Assembly: GCA_937927565.1 (NCBI GenBank)
Contig: CALBDV010000579.1
Span: 1 to 18,457 of the forward strand
Origin: an uncultured Holophagales bacterium
GTDB taxonomy: Bacteria > Acidobacteriota > Thermoanaerobaculia > UBA5066
Length of the DNA: 18,457 bases
Direction: 5' to 3'
Positions 7,608 to 16,964 of the stretch are shown piece after piece; within the stretch, counting starts at the first letter, position 1, and the number at the start of each line of letters is the position of its first letter. Below the pieces are notes generated by a model. The model was not told where the DNA came from. It saw nothing but the letters and a program-made list of their open reading frames with translations, and searched no databases. Both the position numbers and the translations under genes were made by a program.

Positions 7608-8101
7608 CGGCGACGGTTCTGCTCTACGGGTACGGCAACCCGGGCCGCCTGGACGACGGCCTCGGTCCCGCGCTGGCCAGCGAGGTCGCTTCACGCGGCC
7701 CTGGAGCAGGAATCACGATCGAGACCGGCTACCAGCTCCAGATCGAGGACGCGGCGCTCGTGGCCGGGCACGACGTCGTCGTTTTCGCGGACGCGGACAC
7801 GGCCTGCGAGGCGCCCTTCGAGTTTCGCCGCCTGGAGCCGCGCCGGGAGATGGCGTTCACGACCCACTCCGTATCCCCGGAGGCCCTTCTGGGGCTCGCC
7901 CACGAGCACTTCGGCTGCCGGACGGAAGGCTGGGTGCTCGGGATCCGGGGCTACTCCTTCAACGAGTTCGGCGAGACTCTCTCCCCTGGGGCGCGGCGCA
8001 ACCTGGCCGCCGCGTCGGACTTCGTGCACCGCGCGTTGAGCGACGGGAGCGTGGCCAGGAATGCCGTCCGCACCGGACGGAAAGGTGAAGATCATGCCTG
8101 A
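7604..8101 (+). CDS. hoxW: HoxW-type hydrogenase maturation endopeptidase
   Basis: A 165-residue member of the HyaD/HybD/HoxW protease family that removes the C-terminal peptide of the large subunit after nickel insertion. The N-terminal GYGNPGRLDDGLG (residues 9-21) is the family signature; D17/D18, an Asp at 63 or 65 and H88 in TTHSVSPE are the likely nickel-sensing residues. It follows hoxH directly, its probable substrate, with a 4-base overlap. The last ~20 residues (rich in Arg, Gly and Lys) look unstructured. The next gene's ribosome binding site and start lie inside its 3' end. Confidence 0.9.
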   Translation: MTATVLLYGYGNPGRLDDGLGPALASEVASRGPGAGITIETGYQLQIEDAALVAGHDVVVFADADTACEAPFEFRRLEPRREMAFTTHSVSPEALLGLAHEHFGCRTEGWVLGIRGYSFNEFGETLSPGARRNLAAASDFVHRALSDGSVARNAVRTGRKGEDHA

Positions 8102-8471
8102 AGGCAAGCCGGTCATCCTGTACGTGGACGACGACCCCGACTTCTGCGAGGCCCTGCGTGTCATCCTGGAGGCCAACGGCTACGAGATGGCCGAGGCGGC
8201 CTCGGCCGAGGAGGGCCTCGAGGTCTACAAGAAATGCCGGCCCGACCTCGTGATCGTCGACCTGATGATGGAGGAAGTGGATTCCGGAACCGCCCTCGTG
8301 AAGGAGCTGCGCCTCCTGGGGAACAAGGCCCCGATCTACATGCTGAGCTCCGTCGGGGAGGGGATGAGCCTGTCGGCCGACCACATCGCGATGGGTCTCG
8401 ACGGCATCTTCCAGAAACCGATCGACCGCGCCACGCTGCTCTCGGTACTGAAGACGAAGCTGGGGCGCTAG
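8094..8471 (+). CDS. stand-alone CheY-like receiver protein
   Basis: A 125-residue single-domain response regulator. The acidic pocket is D12-D14 (YVDDDPD), the phosphoacceptor is D56 (VIVDLMM), and the switch residues are S85/S86 (MLSSV) and K108 (FQKPID). No DNA-binding or enzymatic output domain follows. I chose the ATG at 8094 because AGGTGA at 8083-8088 is well placed and the domain begins at once; an in-frame ATG at 8061 would overlap hoxW by 41 bases and add a non-conserved tail. It overlaps hoxW by 8 bases and is therefore very likely in the hox operon, where C. necator has hoxI instead. The convergent histidine kinase 7 bases beyond its stop is the obvious candidate partner. The downstream target is unknown. 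Confidence 0.9.
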   Translation: MPEGKPVILYVDDDPDFCEALRVILEANGYEMAEAASAEEGLEVYKKCRPDLVIVDLMMEEVDSGTALVKELRLLGNKAPIYMLSSVGEGMSLSADHIAMGLDGIFQKPIDRATLLSVLKTKLGR

Positions 8472-8478
8472 CCCGGCC

Positions 8479-9882
8479 TCATTCGACCAGGGCGGGGAGC
8501 TCCATGAAGAAGGTGCTCCCTTTCCCGGGCTCGCTCTCGACGCCGGTACGGCCGCCGTGGGCGAGGACGACGCGCCGGACGATGGAGAGGCCGAGGCCGC
8601 TCCCCTTGACCCTGTTCGGCTTGCTCCCGGCTCCCGGGACCCGGAAGAACTCCTGGAAGAGCCGGCCCTGGTCCTCGGGCGTGATCCCGATGCCGTTGTC
8701 GATCACCTCGACGCGCACCATCGGCGGCTTCGAGAGGACGCGCATGGCGATTCGCCCGCCGCTCGGCGTGTACTTGATCGCGTTCGTCACGTAGTTGACG
8801 AGCGCCTCCTGGAGGAGCCGATCGTGGCCGACCACGGGCGGGATTCTCTCGGGAACCTCCAGGACGAGCTCGTGTCCATGCTCCGCGGCGATGTCTCCGT
8901 ACTCGTCGACGAGACGGCCCGCCACCGCGCCGAGGTCGACGCGGGAGAACTGCGTCTTGATGAGGTCGCTCTCGAGCGACGCGAGCGTCTGGATTCCCTT
9001 CATGAACTCGGCGAGGTCTGCGAGGCGCTTCAGGCTCCGGTCGAGCCAGTCCCGCTGCTTCTCGGTCGTCTCCCCCGCGAGACCGCCTCGCATGTTGTCG
9101 AGGAGCATCGTGACCGCGCCGAGCGGAGCCGTCAGGTTGTGGGCCGCGATGTTGAGGAAGTCCTTCCTCTGCTGGGAAAGGCGGGCGAGCTCGCGGTTGG
9201 CGAGGCGCATCCGCTGCTCGAGGTTCTGCAGCGAGCGCGTGATCGCAAGGAGGAGGAACGCGCTCATGGCGAAGAGCGAGCCGTTGACGACGAGGATCGT
9301 GAACGCGTATCGCGAGTCCAGGGGCCCGGCGCCCGCGACCGCGCCGACCGGAATGGTCGGTGTGGCCAGCCCCGTCCACTCGACGGCGACGAGGCCGACG
9401 AGAAGGCCGTAGGCGAGGGCCGTCAGCGCGAGGGCGGCCCTTCGGGGGAGGAGCGTGCAGCTCACCAGCATGTGGAGAACGTAGAAGGAGGTGAATGGCG
9501 AGCGGGCGCCCCCGACGAACCAGATCGCGACCGTGAGGGCGATGAAGTCCAGGACCACCGCGGCATAGGTGAGAAAGAGGAGGACGGACAGGCTCTCCGC
9601 GGGCGCGTCCGGATCCCGGTACCGCCGGAAGAAGAACCAGGCCACGACGTTGTAGAGCGTGATGAACGCAGCCAGGATCGTGAGCTGCCTCACGTCGATC
9701 GCGTTCATGCCGAGGACGTGGCGGCCGAATACGGCCGCCGCGGCGATGGCCAGGACGACGGCCGTCCGGACCCGCGTGTAGATGTAGAAGCTCCGGCCGA
9801 TCAGCTGCCCGTGATCCGGAGGGACTGCCGCCTCATCGTCGGCCCCGGGGCTCTCCGGGAGTCGAACAGGGGGGAGCCGCAT
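8479..9882 (-). CDS. multi-pass membrane sensor histidine kinase
   Basis: About 467 residues from the chosen start. Roughly six membrane segments (about 40-57, 66-85, 98-123, 128-146, 148-168 and 192-215) form an N-terminal sensor with little extracytoplasmic sequence, followed by a coiled linker and HisKA. The phospho-acceptor is H248 in AAHNLTAPL; Asn follows it where Glu is usual, a known variant. The ATPase domain shows an N-box with NYVTNAIKYTP (363-373), G1 DNGIGI (395-400) and G2 GSGLGL (427-432). The ATG at 9882 is preferred because an extension to 10065 would run into the dipeptidase gene, but no strong ribosome binding site is seen, so the start is uncertain. It faces the receiver gene tail to tail. 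Sensing in or near the membrane is inferred from the topology. Confidence 0.88.
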   Translation of the reverse strand: MRLPPVRLPESPGADDEAAVPPDHGQLIGRSFYIYTRVRTAVVLAIAAAAVFGRHVLGMNAIDVRQLTILAAFITLYNVVAWFFFRRYRDPDAPAESLSVLLFLTYAAVVLDFIALTVAIWFVGGARSPFTSFYVLHMLVSCTLLPRRAALALTALAYGLLVGLVAVEWTGLATPTIPVGAVAGAGPLDSRYAFTILVVNGSLFAMSAFLLLAITRSLQNLEQRMRLANRELARLSQQRKDFLNIAAHNLTAPLGAVTMLLDNMRGGLAGETTEKQRDWLDRSLKRLADLAEFMKGIQTLASLESDLIKTQFSRVDLGAVAGRLVDEYGDIAAEHGHELVLEVPERIPPVVGHDRLLQEALVNYVTNAIKYTPSGGRIAMRVLSKPPMVRVEVIDNGIGITPEDQGRLFQEFFRVPGAGSKPNRVKGSGLGLSIVRRVVLAHGGRTGVESEPGKGSTFFMELPALVE

Positions 9883-9965
9883 GCCATCGGGAAGAGTATC
9901 AACGCGGGAGAGCGATGGAAATGCCCATGGAAGGGGCAGACCGCGCAGTTCCGGCGTTGCTTGCC

Positions 9966-11732
9966 TTACTTCGGCTGCAGCAGCTTCTCTCCGGTCTCCT
10001 CGACGACCCGGCGCTTCCAGGATTCCGGGTAGCCGGGGTGGGCGGGCGGCTTCGGGAACCCCCACTCGTTGCGCTCGAAGCGCCCGTCGCGCTCCTTCTT
10101 GACGTTGCCGTCGATGTACTTGACGAGGAGGTAGCGGAACAGCTCCTCCCAGCGCCGGACCGTCGCGGTGGCGACGGCGGACGAGTAGTCGGTGAGGAGC
10201 TCCCGGGCACGCGCGGGCTCCCGCTCGAAGAGGGAACCGGCCGCCGCGTCGATCGCCGGGACCTGGGCGAGGTGTTTCGTCTCCAGCTCCTGCTGCACGC
10301 GCCGCACGTCCTGGCTCATCAGGTCGTAGCGCAGGTAGGCGAAGTTGGCGACCTTGCTGAACGTCCAGAAGGCCGCGGTGTCGGAGTACGCGAGGAGGTC
10401 ACCGTTCCCTTCGGCGAGGCTCTCGGGGACGCGGGTGATCCCGCAGTACATCGGCATGTAGACGGTGCTCGCCGCGTCGTCGACGCCGAACCACAGGATG
10501 CCGCCGATGGGTGCGGGGAGCCACTTGCGCATCTGGGCGATGTACGAGAAGCCGGTCTGCTGGGTGGCGGTGGCGCGCTCGTTGACGTACGTCTTCCCCT
10601 CGAGCTCCCAGGTGAGGGGCCGCCAGCGGTAGGGGAGGCCGAACGGTCCGGCGCCGGGGTCGAGGCGCAGGTCGAGCTCCGTCCCCTCGAGGTGGTCGCG
10701 CTTGGCGGCCATGAGGTCGGCCACCGTCACCTTGCGGTCGGGCTTCACCCAGAGAGGGAGCCGGTTGGCGAGGTCCTTCCCCTTCACGTGGTCGAGGTAG
10801 GAGTCCATGCCGGCACAGAGGCCCTTGAAGAAGCTCCAGACCCTGACCTCGCAGAAGCGGGCGGCGCCGAAGTCCATCGGGGCGTAGGCGTCGGCGAAGC
10901 GGAACTCCTCGTCCCGGCCGGTGAAGTACCCCTTGCGGCGGGCGAAGTCGACGACGTCGTGGGAGTAGACGACCTCCACCCGCGGGTCGGAGAGCCTCTC
11001 GAGGTGACGGGAGCTGATCGACGTCGACCCGTTCTCGAGAGGGAAGGTGGTGATCCGGGCGTGGTTCGCGTGAGCGGAGACGTGGCCGTCGGGGATGCGG
11101 ATCGCCACCCAGACCGCGCCCTTGTCGCGGTTCAGCCGTTTCCCGCTCTTCCTGTCGAGGACGAGGTCCGTTCCCTTGCCGATGATCTCCATGATCCAGA
11201 CCTCGTCGGGATCTCCGATCGAGAACGACTCGCCGGTGCTCGCGTAGCCGTGCTCGGCAACCAGCTCCGCGATGACCCGGATGGCGTCCCTGGCGGTGCG
11301 CGCGCGGTCCATCGCGAGGAACATGAGGCTGCCGTAGTCCACGACCCCGGTCTTGTCCTCCAGCTCCTTGCGGCCGCCGAACGTGCTCTCGCCGATCGCC
11401 ACCTGGTTCTCGTTCATGAATCCGATCACGTTGTAGGTCTGCGCCGCCTGGGGGATCTCGCCGAGCGGCCGAGCGTCCCCCCGGTCGAACAGCTTCACGG
11501 TGGTGCCCGCGGGCCAGGTTCCCCCGCGGCGCAGGTACAGCTCGCCGTAGCGCACGTGCGAGTCGGCGGAGTAGGAGATCATCGTGGAGCCGTCCACCGA
11601 GGCGCCGCGCGTCACCAGGAAGTTCGTGCACGCCTCGGCCGGGCGCGGGGCCGCCAGGGACGCCAGAACACAGACGACGGACGGCGCGATCCGGCCGCGG
11701 CGGAAGGGCAGGCTGGTAGGACGGGTCTTCAT
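9966..11732 (-). CDS. exported C69-family dipeptidase
   Basis: A 588-residue Ntn-hydrolase of peptidase family C69 (dipeptidase A/PepD type). Residues 1-34 form an export signal ending in AEA, which leaves C35 of ACTNFLV as the new N-terminal residue; in this family that cysteine is the nucleophile. Other family segments are GASVDGSTMI (43-52), YNVIGFMNENQVAIGES, SFSIGDPDEVWIMEIIGKG and a HANHARI stretch. A ~150-residue C-terminal helical part follows. The protein is probably periplasmic, hydrolysing dipeptides. Its start at 11732 lacks a clear ribosome binding site. It is divergent from vapB across 69 bp, and the sensor kinase begins 83 bp downstream on the same strand, so it is not clearly co-transcribed with it. 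Confidence 0.88.
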   Translation of the reverse strand: MKTRPTSLPFRRGRIAPSVVCVLASLAAPRPAEACTNFLVTRGASVDGSTMISYSADSHVRYGELYLRRGGTWPAGTTVKLFDRGDARPLGEIPQAAQTYNVIGFMNENQVAIGESTFGGRKELEDKTGVVDYGSLMFLAMDRARTARDAIRVIAELVAEHGYASTGESFSIGDPDEVWIMEIIGKGTDLVLDRKSGKRLNRDKGAVWVAIRIPDGHVSAHANHARITTFPLENGSTSISSRHLERLSDPRVEVVYSHDVVDFARRKGYFTGRDEEFRFADAYAPMDFGAARFCEVRVWSFFKGLCAGMDSYLDHVKGKDLANRLPLWVKPDRKVTVADLMAAKRDHLEGTELDLRLDPGAGPFGLPYRWRPLTWELEGKTYVNERATATQQTGFSYIAQMRKWLPAPIGGILWFGVDDAASTVYMPMYCGITRVPESLAEGNGDLLAYSDTAAFWTFSKVANFAYLRYDLMSQDVRRVQQELETKHLAQVPAIDAAAGSLFEREPARARELLTDYSSAVATATVRRWEELFRYLLVKYIDGNVKKERDGRFERNEWGFPKPPAHPGYPESWKRRVVEETGEKLLQPK

Positions 11733-11786
11733 CGCGGAAGGCTAGCATCCGCCGCCGAGAGACCAGCTCTGGCGTAGACTCCTCCA

Positions 11787-11804
11787 CATAGGGAGCCACC
11801 TATG
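11787..11804. promoter_or_regulatory. inverted repeat over antitoxin start, likely VapB operator
   Basis: CATAGG (11787-11792) and CCTATG (11799-11804) form a perfect 6-bp inverted repeat with a 6-base spacer. The right arm contains the antitoxin ATG and the left arm and spacer cover its GGGAG ribosome binding site. Antitoxins of the ribbon-helix-helix type usually bind such repeats and repress their own operon. Confidence 0.5.
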
Positions 11805-12053
11805 GAGCTTTCGAAAAAGACGACCATCCTCTTCCCCCCGCCCCTCCACGAGCATCTGGTCCGCGTCGCGGCCCGGGAAGGAGTGAGCCTCGGGGAGCTG
11901 GTCCGAAAGGCGTGCGAGGACCTGTACGGGCCAACGGGCGGAGCGGACCGGCTCGACGCCGCGGCGCGAATCCGGTTGCTTTCGCTCCCCGTCTCGAGCG
12001 TGGCCGGGATGAAGGCCGAGTCTGTGCCGGCGGCGAAGAGGCTTCGGAGGTGA
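11802..12053 (+). CDS. VapB-type antitoxin, ribbon-helix-helix
   Basis: An 83-residue protein. The first 45 residues have the pattern of a ribbon-helix-helix (CopG/Arc) DNA-binding fold: a short strand KKTTILF, then two helices around HEHLVRVAAREGVSLGELVRKA. The tail (about 50-83), rich in Ala, Leu and Arg, is the likely toxin-binding segment. GGGAG lies six bases before the ATG. The stop overlaps the toxin start (GTGA), as is typical of these pairs. The family call rests on fold pattern and on the PIN-domain partner; a gene symbol is not given because the subfamily is uncertain. Confidence 0.8.
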   Translation: MELSKKTTILFPPPLHEHLVRVAAREGVSLGELVRKACEDLYGPTGGADRLDAAARIRLLSLPVSSVAGMKAESVPAAKRLRR

Positions 12054-12457
12054 TCCTCGTCGACGCGAACGTCCTGATGTACGCCGCGGGAGCGGCGCAC
12101 CGCCTCAAGCGGCCCTCGGCGGACCTGCTCGACCGAATTGCCCGCGGCGAAGTGGATGCCGGAATCGACGCCGAGATTCTCCAGGAGATCCTCCACCGCT
12201 ACCGCGCGCTGCGCAGATGGGAGCAGGGCCGTCAGCTCTACGACCTGACCCGGGCCCTGTTTCCCGGCGTCCTGCCGGTCACCGCCGAGGTCCTCGACGA
12301 GGCCCGCCGTCTCCTCGACGAGCGCCCGGAAGCCAGTGCCCGTGATGCCGTTCACGCTGCCGCCTGCCGGGTCTACGACGCGGAGGCGATCTGCTCGTGG
12401 GACCGCGACTTCGACCGGTTCGAGGGACTGAAGCGCGTGGAGCCGGACCGGCTCTGA
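12050..12457 (+). CDS. VapC-type PIN-domain toxin ribonuclease
   Basis: 135 residues starting with GTG at 12050, which overlaps the antitoxin stop by 4 bases; CGGAGG just before it serves as ribosome binding site. The PIN acidic quartet is visible: D5 in ILVDANVLMY, E46 in AEILQEILHRY, D99 in ARDAVHAA and D118 or D120 in SWDRDFDRF. These bind Mg2+ for RNA cleavage; VapC toxins commonly cut tRNA or rRNA. All key residues are intact, so the toxin is probably active. It is convergent with the multiheme cytochrome gene, with 49 bp between stops and no strong terminator. Confidence 0.88.
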   Translation: MILVDANVLMYAAGAAHRLKRPSADLLDRIARGEVDAGIDAEILQEILHRYRALRRWEQGRQLYDLTRALFPGVLPVTAEVLDEARRLLDERPEASARDAVHAAACRVYDAEAICSWDRDFDRFEGLKRVEPDRL

Positions 12458-12506
12458 TCCGACGTCGCGGAAGAGCCCGAAGGGCACGGTCAGCGGACGA
12501 GGCGAC

Positions 12507-14327
12507 TCAGCCCTTCGTGGAAAACGCGCATCGCGTTCTGCCGATCGCGAGCCGGGCATTCGACGCCTCGAAGTCCTTCCAGACGGGATCGCGCGCATCC
12601 TTGTGACACGAGACACAAGCTCCGACGGCGAGCGTCCGCCGGAGCTCTTTCGCGTCGAGAGAGCGCAGGCCGACGCGCGTGCCGACGCCGGGGTGCTCTG
12701 CGTCGAGGTGGGTCCAGGCGTCGGAGGCCATTCGAGGCTCGTCCGGGGCTGGCGTCGCGGGTCGGAACGCGGGCCGGGATCCCGTGAGCGACAGCGTCCC
12801 CGTGCCGAGGCCGAGAGCCCACGACGAGAGATGGCAGCTCTCGCAGGCGCGCGCCTTCTTTCCGGTGGAGTGCGGATCGAACGACGAGTAGAGGCGCCGG
12901 GAGCCCTTTGGCCCTCCCGCGGCCGTCGCGTCGAGGTCCATGACCATTCCGGGGACGGCCGGAGCGATGCGGCCGTCGGCGCGGACGGCGAGGGCGGGGG
13001 GACGGGCGGTGTAGCCGTCGGAGGTCTCGACCCAGCGGCCGGCCGTCTCGGCGGAGCGGGCGAAGTCCCACTGCCTGCCGTCGCTCTCGTAGCGCGTGTG
13101 GCAGGTGGAGCACGTCGGCGCCCAGGCCGCGTGACAGGAGCTGCACGTCAGCCGCTCGTGACCGGGAAGTACATGGTTCGGGTCGATCGGCGTCTGTTTC
13201 GTCGCGAGAGCGACGCCCTGCCCCTTTCGGAGCGTGACCCAGCCGGCGCCCGAGGGGCGGAGGTTCCAGAGGGGGGTGCCGCGGCGGCCGAGGCGGACGC
13301 GCTCGTCCGGCGGGCGCGTCTCGCCGCGCTGCCGGAGGAGGTCGCGAGAGATCGGGTCCGTCACCTCGCTCCACGTCGTCTCTTTTCCTTCGCTGCCGCC
13401 CCGGGCGGGACCGTGGCACGCCTCGCAGGTGATCTCGACCTGCTCCTCGGAGTGTTCCCACGCGCGGCCGTCGCCCATCAGGTCGGTGTGGAGGTGGCAG
13501 TCGATACACGAGAGGCCCGCGAGGCGGTGGACGTCGGCCTCGGCGCGGCAGGCGGGGCGGCCGTCGTGCAGCGTGGTGGCGGCGTCGCCGCAGGCGCCGG
13601 CCTGGTCCTTCTCCACCTCGTGGAGGCCCTCGTAGGTCAGCGCGATCCGCCCGCTCCGGCTGTGGCAGCCGAGGCAGCGGTCGTCGGTGACGCGCGCGTC
13701 GATCGCCGGGTGCGGGCGCGGCACGGCGCCGGGGAGCTTGCGTGCGACGTGGCAGGAGGCGCAGCCGCTGCCGTTTCCGTGGATCGCGTCGTCGCGGTTC
13801 TCGCGAAGGGTGTGGAGGTGGCAGCCGGCGCAGAGCTTGCCGAGGTGCCGTTCAGCGGGAGAAGGGTCGGCCTTCGCGAGGGTCTCGGCCATCGTCGCCG
13901 TGCCGCGCGGCTCGGGGATCTCGCCGAAGACCCACCGGTTGACGGAGACGATGCCGCTCGCGCGCGCCATGAGCGACGTCGACACGCGCCGGGCCTCGCG
14001 GACGTGGCAGCCGGCGCGGCCGCACGTGCGCGAGACCGTGCGGAGCGCGCCCGGCTCGGGCTCCATGCCGGCGTGCGCGCGGGCCTTGTCGAAGGCCAGC
14101 TCGTTGCCGAGGTGGCAGGACGAGCAGCCGACGGCGGCGCGCGCGTGGGCGCCGCCCTGGTCCTCCTCGGGGCGGACGTGGCAGGTGACGCAGCGCTCGA
14201 CCTTCCCGCCGGCGCGGTCGGAGCCGCGGCCGCGCGTCGCCTCCCGCTGCCCTTCGCGGCCGAGGGCGGCGAGGAGCCCGGCGAGGGCGAGGAGGAGGAG
14301 AGCGACGAGCGACCGCGTCCGGAACAT
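12507..14327 (-). CDS. dodecaheme cytochrome c
   Basis: 606 residues with an N-terminal signal or anchor (about 5-22), hence periplasmic. Twelve heme-attachment motifs: CxxCH at 46, 68, 166, 189, 218, 274, 301, 395, 406, 495 and 571, plus CGRAGCH at 102, a CX4CH variant. The middle part (SGRIALTYEG, then CIDCH and EITCEACHG) resembles large multiheme cytochromes of Geobacter-like metal-reducing bacteria, from memory. A Trp/Pro-rich stretch without hemes lies at about 310-390 and another at 412-494. The ATG at 14327 is chosen because it shares its A with the cytochrome b stop (TGATG) and leads straight into a signal peptide; the longer open frame upstream is an Arg/Pro-rich shadow. It is the last gene of the operon and the probable electron acceptor of the b/Rieske pair. 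Confidence 0.92.
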   Translation of the reverse strand: MFRTRSLVALLLLALAGLLAALGREGQREATRGRGSDRAGGKVERCVTCHVRPEEDQGGAHARAAVGCSSCHLGNELAFDKARAHAGMEPEPGALRTVSRTCGRAGCHVREARRVSTSLMARASGIVSVNRWVFGEIPEPRGTATMAETLAKADPSPAERHLGKLCAGCHLHTLRENRDDAIHGNGSGCASCHVARKLPGAVPRPHPAIDARVTDDRCLGCHSRSGRIALTYEGLHEVEKDQAGACGDAATTLHDGRPACRAEADVHRLAGLSCIDCHLHTDLMGDGRAWEHSEEQVEITCEACHGPARGGSEGKETTWSEVTDPISRDLLRQRGETRPPDERVRLGRRGTPLWNLRPSGAGWVTLRKGQGVALATKQTPIDPNHVLPGHERLTCSSCHAAWAPTCSTCHTRYESDGRQWDFARSAETAGRWVETSDGYTARPPALAVRADGRIAPAVPGMVMDLDATAAGGPKGSRRLYSSFDPHSTGKKARACESCHLSSWALGLGTGTLSLTGSRPAFRPATPAPDEPRMASDAWTHLDAEHPGVGTRVGLRSLDAKELRRTLAVGACVSCHKDARDPVWKDFEASNARLAIGRTRCAFSTKG

Positions 14328-15148
14328 CAGCGCGCGGCGAGGAGGAGCCGGACCGTGAAGGCGAGGTACCCAGCGCTCCAGGCGGCGGCGACGGCGAGGA
14401 GCGTCGTGCGCCACCGCCCGTCGACGTGCCGGACGAGGCCGACGACGGCGAGAAGGAAGAGCGGCAGGAGCCAGCCCGCGGTGACGGGAAGGTGGAGGAG
14501 GGCACCCTGGAGGCCGAGGAGGTACCACGGACCCAGGAGGAGTGCGCCCGCCGGTGCGATGGCGGGGCCCAGGGAGACGGGGAGGAGGCCCGCCGCCGCG
14601 AAGCTCCCGAGCGCCGCGAGGACCGTGGAGCGCAGGTCGGGTGCGAGAGTCTTTCCGTGCTCGGCGGTCAGGAGCCACGCGAGGAGGGTGAAGGTGCCGG
14701 CGTGGTGGAGGGCGACCGGGGCCAGGTCCGAGCCGGGGACACCGAGCAGGAGCGCCGCGAGCGCGCGGCCGACGACGGGGATGGACGCCGAGACCTCGCG
14801 CCAGACGGCGAGGGCGGCCTGCGCCTCGGCGTCGCCGCGCATGAGGAAGCCGCCGAGGAGCGCGAGGATCGAGACGGGGAGGAGGGCGACGGAGCGCCAC
14901 CAGACGCCGGGGGAGAGGCGGCCGTCGGTCTTCTTCGAGAGGACCTCGACGAGGTGGGCGAGGGTGCCGAGGAGGAACCCCCAGCTCGAGAGGGCGTGGA
15001 CGCCGCGCAGCCAGAAGCCCCAGGGGGTGGCGCCGTTCAGGGTCTCGAGGCTCTCGAGGGGGCGGGCCGCCGACCAGAACGGAGCGAGGGCCAGGCCGGA
15101 CAGGACCGCGACGAGGAGGAGCCCGTAGGTGAGGCGGCCGAGGATCAC
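14327..15148 (-). CDS. cytochrome b of a bc-type quinol-oxidising complex
   Basis: 273 residues, almost all hydrophobic, with about seven to eight membrane segments. Two histidine pairs with the spacing of diheme cytochromes b are present: H51/H65 (HX13H) and H149/H164 (HX14H, the b6-type spacing). GPWYLLGLQ at 206-214 resembles the PEWY motif of the quinol-oxidation (Qo) site. It therefore appears to combine b6-like and part of subunit-IV-like regions in a compact protein. The GTG at 15148 overlaps the Rieske stop by GTGA and starts just before TM1; a longer open frame reaching 15268 would overlap the Rieske gene. Its place between Rieske and multiheme genes supports a bc-like complex. Confidence 0.87.
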   Translation of the reverse strand: MILGRLTYGLLLVAVLSGLALAPFWSAARPLESLETLNGATPWGFWLRGVHALSSWGFLLGTLAHLVEVLSKKTDGRLSPGVWWRSVALLPVSILALLGGFLMRGDAEAQAALAVWREVSASIPVVGRALAALLLGVPGSDLAPVALHHAGTFTLLAWLLTAEHGKTLAPDLRSTVLAALGSFAAAGLLPVSLGPAIAPAGALLLGPWYLLGLQGALLHLPVTAGWLLPLFLLAVVGLVRHVDGRWRTTLLAVAAAWSAGYLAFTVRLLLAAR

Positions 15149-15545
15149 GAAAGCCGCGCCGTGAAGCCCGAGCCCGCCCTCGTCAGGTGCGGCCGCGCGA
15201 GCGCCTTCGGCGCGGGTCCGCTCACGGGGCGGCCTTCGGCGTCGTAGCGGCTCCCGTGGCAGGGGCACGAGAAGCCACCCCCCTCGACCGGCGCGACCCG
15301 GCAGCGCAGGTGGGTGCAGGTCAGGTCGAGGACGACCGGGGCCGTCGCCGGCCCGCGGACGAGGAGGCCTTCGTGAACGAGGCTGCCGTCCTTCTCGGCC
15401 CTTTTCAGCAGCGCCTCCGGAAGCTCAACGGTGCGCGCCTCCTCGGGCGAGCCCGAGAGCGCCTTCCCCAGCACGGCGGCGCCGGCCACGGCGGCGCCGG
15501 CGCCCGCCGCGGCCCAGGCGGTCCCGAGGAAGTCCCGCCTCGAGC

Positions 15546-15549
<4 letters not shown>
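15145..15549 (-). CDS. Tat-exported Rieske [2Fe-2S] protein
   Basis: 134 residues, short for a Rieske subunit. A twin-arginine signal SRRDFLG (3-9) precedes an Ala/Gly-rich hydrophobic stretch that probably stays as the membrane anchor. The cluster motifs are CTHLRC (C78, H80, C83) and CPCHGS (C95, C97, H98); the ligands are C78, H80, C95 and H98, with C83/C97 as the candidate disulfide pair of bc-type Rieske proteins, which suggests a high-potential cluster. The start is GTG at 15549, overlapping the regulator stop (GTGA), and the stop overlaps the cytochrome b start. It should pass electrons from quinol at the cytochrome b Qo site to the multiheme cytochrome. Confidence 0.92.

Positions 15550-16964
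<1,415 letters not shown>

Noticed and set aside
8061..8093. Upstream ATG for the receiver protein
   Set aside because: It adds 11 non-conserved residues and a large overlap with hoxW; the ATG at 8094 has a well-placed AGGTGA.
9883..10065. Extended N-terminus of the six-TM sensor kinase
   Set aside because: The extension runs 100 bases into the dipeptidase gene and has shadow-like composition. A start between 9883 and 9966 at a non-ATG codon cannot be excluded.
12458..12506. Possible terminator between the toxin and the cytochrome gene
   Set aside because: Only a 4-bp stem (GCCC/GGGC at 12475-12485) without a T run was seen.
12560..14210. Several TGGCA(C/G) words on the + strand resembling -24 elements
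   Set aside because: They are the reverse complement of CxxCH codons (TGCCAC) in the cytochrome gene, and the -12 spacing is wrong.
14328..14900. N-terminal extension of the multiheme cytochrome frame
   Set aside because: The extra 190 residues are Arg/Pro/His-rich and overlap cytochrome b. The ATG at 14327 gives a signal peptide and a TGATG junction.
12603..15128. 841-codon open frame on the + strand
   Set aside because: It is antisense to the dodecaheme cytochrome and cytochrome b genes and has no recognisable fold or motif.
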